Notes under the pieces: generated by a model
The model's database searches: none
Told to the model about the DNA's origin: nothing
The model's input: only the letters and a program-made list of their open reading frames with translations
Assembly: GCF_000382345.1 (NCBI RefSeq)
Contig: NZ_KB908090.1
Location: 1-64,000 of the forward strand
Origin: Massilia niastensis DSM 21313
GTDB lineage: Bacteria > Pseudomonadota > Gammaproteobacteria > Burkholderiales > Burkholderiaceae_D
Length of the DNA: 64,000 nt
Reading direction: 5' to 3'
Part shown: positions 58,779-64,000 of the stretch, piece by piece
Position numbering within the stretch: the first letter of the stretch is position 1
How the letters are laid out: each line of letters begins with the position of its first letter
Position numbers and translations under genes: made by a program

Positions 58779-60440
58779 TCAGTGCGCGGAGGCGGCTGCG
58801 GCGCCGATGCCGGTTTCCGAACGCATTTCCTGCGCTTCGTAGCCTGCCCTGTCGATCGCGGCGCGCGGGCTCTTGTCGGTGACCGAGAAGAACCAGATGC
58901 CGAAGAAGCCGACGGCCATCGAGAAGATGGCCGGCGAGGCGTACGGGAAGATCGCTTCGGCGTTGCCGAGCACGTCCACCCACACCGACTTCGATACCAC
59001 GGTCAGCACCACGGCGGTGGCCAGGCCCAGGAAACCGCCGACGGTGGCGCCGCGGGTGGTGCAGTCCTTCCACAGCACCGACATGAACAGCACCGGGAAG
59101 TTGGCCGAGGCGGCGATCGCGAAGGCCAGCGACACCATGAAGGCCACGTTCTGCTTCTCGAACGCGATGCCGAGGAGCACCGCGATGAAGCCCAGCGCGA
59201 TGGTGGTGATCTTCGAGACCTTCAGCTCGTTGGCGCTGGTCGCCTTGCCCTTCTTGAACACGGTCGCGTACAGGTCGTGCGACACGGCCGAGGCGCCCGA
59301 CAGGGTCAGGCCCGCCACCACCGCCAGGATGGTCGCGAAGGCCACCGCCGAGATGAAGCCGAGGAAGACGTCGCCGCCCACCGCCTTGGCCAGGTGCACC
59401 GCCGCCATGTTGTTACCGCCCAGCAGCTTGCCGGCAGCATCCTTGAAGTCCGGATTGGTGCCGACCAGCACGATCGCGCCGAAGCCGATGATGAAGGTCA
59501 GGATGTAGAAGTAGCCGATCCAGGTGGTGGCCCACAGCACCGACTTGCGCGCTTCCTTGGCGCTCGGGACGGTGAAGAAGCGCATCAGGATGTGCGGCAG
59601 GCCGGCGGTGCCGAACATCAGCGCCATGCCGAACGAGATCGCCGAGATCGGATCCTTGATGAAGCTGCCCGGACCCATGATCGCGTCGCCCTTGGCGTGC
59701 ACTTCGGTGGCGCGGGCGAACAGCGCTTCGGGGCTGAAGTTGTACTGCGACAGCACCACGAAGGCCATGAAGGACGCGCCCGACAGCAGCAGCACGGCCT
59801 TGATGATCTGCACCCAGGTGGTGGCGGTCATGCCGCCGAACAGCACGTAGACCATCATCAGCACGCCGACCAGCACCACGGCGATCCAGTATTCCAGGCC
59901 GAACAGCAGCTTGATCAGCTGGCCGGCGCCGACCATCTGCGCGATCAGGTAGAACGCGACCACGACCAGGGTGCCCGAGGCCGCGAACACGCGGATCGGC
60001 TTCTGGTGGAAACGGTAGGCGGCGACGTCGGCGAAGGTGAAGCGGCCCAGGTTGCGCAGGCGTTCGGCCATCAGGAAGGTGATGACCGGCCAGCCGACCA
60101 GGAAGCCGATCGCATAGATCAGGCCATCGTAGCCGTCCAGGAACACCGCCGCGGAAATGCCCAGGAAGGAAGCGGCCGACATGTAGTCGCCCGCGATCGC
60201 CAGGCCGTTCTGGAAGCCGGTGATGCCGCCGCCGGCGGTGTAGAAGTCGGAGGCCGAACGGGTCTTGCCGGCCGCCCATTTGGTGATGAACAGGGTCATG
60301 ACCACGAACGCCGAGAACATGCTGATCGCGGTCCAGTTGGTGGCCTGCTTGGTCGCCTGGCCAAGGTCGGGAGCCGCCAGCGCGGCGCCCGCCGCAGCCA
60401 GCAAGGCCAGCGCGGCGGAAGTACGGGTCAGGGATTTCAT
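58779..60440 (-). CDS. actP: Cation/acetate symporter ActP
   Basis: A 553-residue sodium:solute symporter (SSS family) with about 13-14 transmembrane helices; the first ~22 residues resemble the cleavable leader typical of ActP. Motifs: [36 protein letters not shown] and [16 protein letters not shown]. It imports acetate and other short-chain acids such as propionate. It overlaps the DUF485 gene by four bases and lies between the prp genes and prpR, suggesting supply of propionate. Confidence 0.94.
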   Translation of the reverse strand: MKSLTRTSAALALLAAAGAALAAPDLGQATKQATNWTAISMFSAFVVMTLFITKWAAGKTRSASDFYTAGGGITGFQNGLAIAGDYMSAASFLGISAAVFLDGYDGLIYAIGFLVGWPVITFLMAERLRNLGRFTFADVAAYRFHQKPIRVFAASGTLVVVAFYLIAQMVGAGQLIKLLFGLEYWIAVVLVGVLMMVYVLFGGMTATTWVQIIKAVLLLSGASFMAFVVLSQYNFSPEALFARATEVHAKGDAIMGPGSFIKDPISAISFGMALMFGTAGLPHILMRFFTVPSAKEARKSVLWATTWIGYFYILTFIIGFGAIVLVGTNPDFKDAAGKLLGGNNMAAVHLAKAVGGDVFLGFISAVAFATILAVVAGLTLSGASAVSHDLYATVFKKGKATSANELKVSKITTIALGFIAVLLGIAFEKQNVAFMVSLAFAIAASANFPVLFMSVLWKDCTTRGATVGGFLGLATAVVLTVVSKSVWVDVLGNAEAIFPYASPAIFSMAVGFFGIWFFSVTDKSPRAAIDRAGYEAQEMRSETGIGAAAASAH

Positions 60441-60757
60441 GCTTTCACCTTCTTCTTGATCGAATCGCTCAGTTCATCGTACTGGCTGTTGGCCCGGTGT
60501 ACATAGATGCCGGTAATGGCGATGGTAAAGAGGATGACGAAGAGGCCAAGGGGGATGCCCCAGGTCATGACGCCGTCACCCAGGCGGGTGCCCATGAATT
60601 CCTTGTTGAATGCGACGAGCAGGATGAAGCCGTAATAGACGATCATCATGCACCAGGTGAGAGTCCAGCCGAACCTGGAACGCATTCCTACCAGCTTGCG
60701 GTAGTCAGGGTCGCTCTTGACCCGTTCCAGCATGGTTCGATCCACTTGCAGATCCAT
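60437..60757 (-). CDS. DUF485 inner-membrane protein (YjcH-like)
   Basis: A 106-residue protein with two transmembrane helices (about 30-52 and 65-88) and the DUF485 signature [18 protein letters not shown]. In many genomes it is the invariable partner of actP (yjcH–actP) and is presumed an accessory of the symporter. ATG 60757 has AAGGAGAC upstream; its stop overlaps the actP start (ATGA). Confidence 0.92.
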   Translation of the reverse strand: MDLQVDRTMLERVKSDPDYRKLVGMRSRFGWTLTWCMMIVYYGFILLVAFNKEFMGTRLGDGVMTWGIPLGLFVILFTIAITGIYVHRANSQYDELSDSIKKKVKA

Positions 60758-60866
60758 TTGTGTCTCCTTATTTCTTGGTGTATTGCCTTTCAAGGCTGAT
60801 ATGCATCCTACGGGTGGGCCCTTACCGGATTCTTACGGCTGACACGAGGTCTTCCCAAGGTGAGAC

Positions 60867-60885
60867 ATGTTTCAGAATGAAACAT
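60867..60885. promoter_or_regulatory. PrpR-type palindrome between the actP unit and prpR
   Basis: ATGTTTCA-GAA-TGAAACAT is a perfect 8-3-8 palindrome with the same core and 3-base centre as the one upstream of prpB. A further half-site TGAAACAT (60909-60916) overlaps the prpR start codon. The position suits autoregulation of prpR and possibly control of the divergent DUF485–actP unit. Confidence 0.8.
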
Positions 60886-60914
60886 TGCGTGAGAAAATGA
60901 ACTACACTTGAAAC

Positions 60915-62522
<1,608 letters not shown>

Positions 62523-62726
62523 TTTTCCGGCAGCGCCAACCTGTCCTGCTTGATCCGCCCCCTTGCCACCATTGGCAAAACTTTAATACACTCCACTGTC
62601 AGCCCTGACAAAAAGCCGTATCATGTTTCTTTACCATGGCCTGGCGCGTACCAGCGCCAGTTCGTCGTAGCACGGCGTCCCACGAGGCGCCTCCAGACCC
62701 TCGCGGTTTGGCCTATCGGAGGCAAT

Positions 62727-64000
62727 ATGCAACATGCGTCGCAAGCTGCACTGTTTTCGCTGATCGGCGATACCCCGCTGGTGGAAGTCACCCGGATCGA
62801 CACCGGCCTCTGCCAGCTGTTCCTCAAACTGGAATCGCAGAATCCCGGCGGCTCCATCAAGGACCGCATCGGCAAGACCATGATCGAGCAGGCCGAGCAT
62901 GACGGCCATCTCCAGCCCGGCGGCACCGTGGTCGAGGCCACGGCCGGCAATACCGGCCTCGGCCTGGCCCTGGTGGCCCGCATCAAGGGCTACCGCGTGG
63001 TCCTGGTGGTGCCCGACAAGATGGCGGCCGAGAAGGTGCTGCACCTGAAGGCGCTCGGCGCCGAGATCCACCTGACCCGCTCCGACGTCGGCAAGGGCCA
63101 CCCCGAGTACTACCAGGACTACGCGGCGCGCCTGGCGAAGGAAATCCCGGGCGCCTGGTTCGCCGACCAGTTCAACAACCCGGCCAATCCGCGCGCCCAC
63201 GAGCACACGACCGGCCCGGAAATCTGGGACCAGACCAACCACAAGCTCGACGCGATCGTGGTCGGCGTCGGCTCGTCCGGCACCCTCACCGGCCTGTCGC
63301 GCTTCTTCCGCAAGACCCAGCCCCACCTCGAATTCATCCTGGCCGACCCCAAGGGCTCGATCCTGGCGGAATACGTGAACACCGGCAAGGTGTCCAAGGA
63401 GGCCGGTTCGTGGGCGGTCGAGGGCATCGGCGAGGATTTCATTCCCGGCATCGCCGACCTGTCGCGCGTCACCAAGGCCTACACGATTCCCGACGAGGAG
63501 AGCTTCAACACGGCGCGCCTGCTGCTGCAGCAGGAAGGCATCCTGGGCGGCTCGTCCACCGGCACCCTGCTGGCGGCCGCGCTGCGCTACTGCCGCGAAC
63601 AGACCCGGCCCAAGCGGGTCGTCACCTTCGTGTGCGACACCGGCACGCGCTACCTGACCAAGGTCTACAGCGACGGCTGGATGGTCGACCAGGGCCTGCT
63701 CACGCGGCCCAGGCTGGGCGACCTGCGCGACCTGATCGGGCGCCGCTACGACGACGGCGAGGTGGTCACCGTGTCGCCGACCGACACCCTCCTCACCGCC
63801 TTCAACCGCATGCGCAGCGCCGACCTGCAGCAGCTGCCGGTGATCGACAGCGAGGGCCGGCTGGCGGGACTGATCGACGAATCCGACCTGCTGCACCACG
63901 TCACGGTCGAGCCCGGCCGTTTCGGCGCGCCGGTATCGAGCACCATGACCGCCCAGCTGCAGACGCTGCACCCGGCGGCCAGCATGCAGCAGCTGCGCGA
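62727..64000 (+). CDS. cbs: Cystathionine beta-synthase (C-terminus cut by window edge)
   Basis: At least 424 residues are visible and the frame is open at the window end. A PLP-fold type II domain (about 1-320) contains the cofactor lysine K45 in GGSIKDRIGK, the phosphate-binding GSSGT and TAGNTG loops, and a C-terminal pair of CBS motifs (first about 345-405, RYDDGEVVTVSPTDTLL; second beginning near 415). It condenses serine and homocysteine to cystathionine, the first step of transsulfuration. A GGAGG ribosome site lies just before the ATG. A downstream cystathionine gamma-lyase gene is expected beyond the window. Confidence 0.93.
   Translation, partial: MQHASQAALFSLIGDTPLVEVTRIDTGLCQLFLKLESQNPGGSIKDRIGKTMIEQAEHDGHLQPGGTVVEATAGNTGLGLALVARIKGYRVVLVVPDKMAAEKVLHLKALGAEIHLTRSDVGKGHPEYYQDYAARLAKEIPGAWFADQFNNPANPRAHEHTTGPEIWDQTNHKLDAIVVGVGSSGTLTGLSRFFRKTQPHLEFILADPKGSILAEYVNTGKVSKEAGSWAVEGIGEDFIPGIADLSRVTKAYTIPDEESFNTARLLLQQEGILGGSSTGTLLAAALRYCREQTRPKRVVTFVCDTGTRYLTKVYSDGWMVDQGLLTRPRLGDLRDLIGRRYDDGEVVTVSPTDTLLTAFNRMRSADLQQLPVIDSEGRLAGLIDESDLLHHVTVEPGRFGAPVSSTMTAQLQTLHPAASMQQLR

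Overview
The window is GC-rich DNA from a Gram-negative betaproteobacterium. The gene content and order point to Oxalobacteraceae (a Massilia/Telluria-like organism): a trimeric-porin type outer membrane protein, cysB–cysI–DUF934–cysHDN–cobA, lptFG divergent from pepA, an AcnD/PrpF methylcitrate cluster under a sigma-54 activator, and many GGDEF/EAL and PAS proteins. The assignment is an inference from gene content. No rRNA, tRNA or CRISPR array was recognised.

Layout. 1–655: end of an ISL3-type transposase followed by a 234-bp inverted-repeat element. 0.66–9 kb: PAS-GGDEF-EAL protein, DHH phosphoesterase, a LytS/LytTR two-component pair, an orphan PAS histidine kinase and a porin. 9–20.2 kb: an envelope-modification block, visibly less GC-rich where sampled. 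It holds an LtaS/OpgB-like transferase facing a five-gene minus-strand unit (OmpR-type regulator, sensor kinase, MCR-like phosphoethanolamine transferase, PAP2 phosphatase, DgkA), then a Fur-boxed TonB siderophore receptor and a methyltransferase. The transferase and the methyltransferase, but not the receptor, carry arrays of CTTAAC-like half-sites spaced exactly 11 bp, as expected for a PmrA/QseB-type regulator. 20.3–26 kb: small proteins, an S41 protease, a diguanylate cyclase and a methyltransferase. 25.3–32.4 kb: CysB and the assimilatory sulfate operon, including siroheme synthesis (CobA). 32.5–40.5 kb: a repeat-containing DUF4214 secreted protein, CbiX, LptG/LptF, PepA, a lipoprotein and two small proteins. 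40.5–49 kb: a long AT-richer gap, a chemoreceptor, an unusual carA–carB pair and xthA. 49–51.7 kb: a PAS-GGDEF-EAL protein. 51.8–62.5 kb: propionate catabolism (prpB-prpC-acnD-prpF), an Ohr peroxidase, an acetate permease unit and PrpR. 62.7–64 kb: cystathionine beta-synthase, cut by the window edge.

How genes work together. CysDN makes APS, a four-cysteine CysH reduces it, CysI reduces sulfite with siroheme supplied by CobA and CbiX, and Cbs at the right end uses sulfur amino acids. PrpR, a 7-3-7 palindrome seen at both prpB and prpR, and a near-consensus -24/-12 promoter form a complete propionate switch. EptA and the LtaS-like enzyme both release diacylglycerol, which DgkA would recycle.

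The most unusual object is the CarB at 44378–48187. It has a full-length carbamoyl-phosphate synthase large subunit whose nucleotide-effector domain has lost its usual signature, fused to a C-terminal domain resembling nucleoside deoxyribosyltransferase/nucleotide N-glycosidases. The best regulatory find is the 11-bp-phased operator arrays linking the lipid A-modification block.
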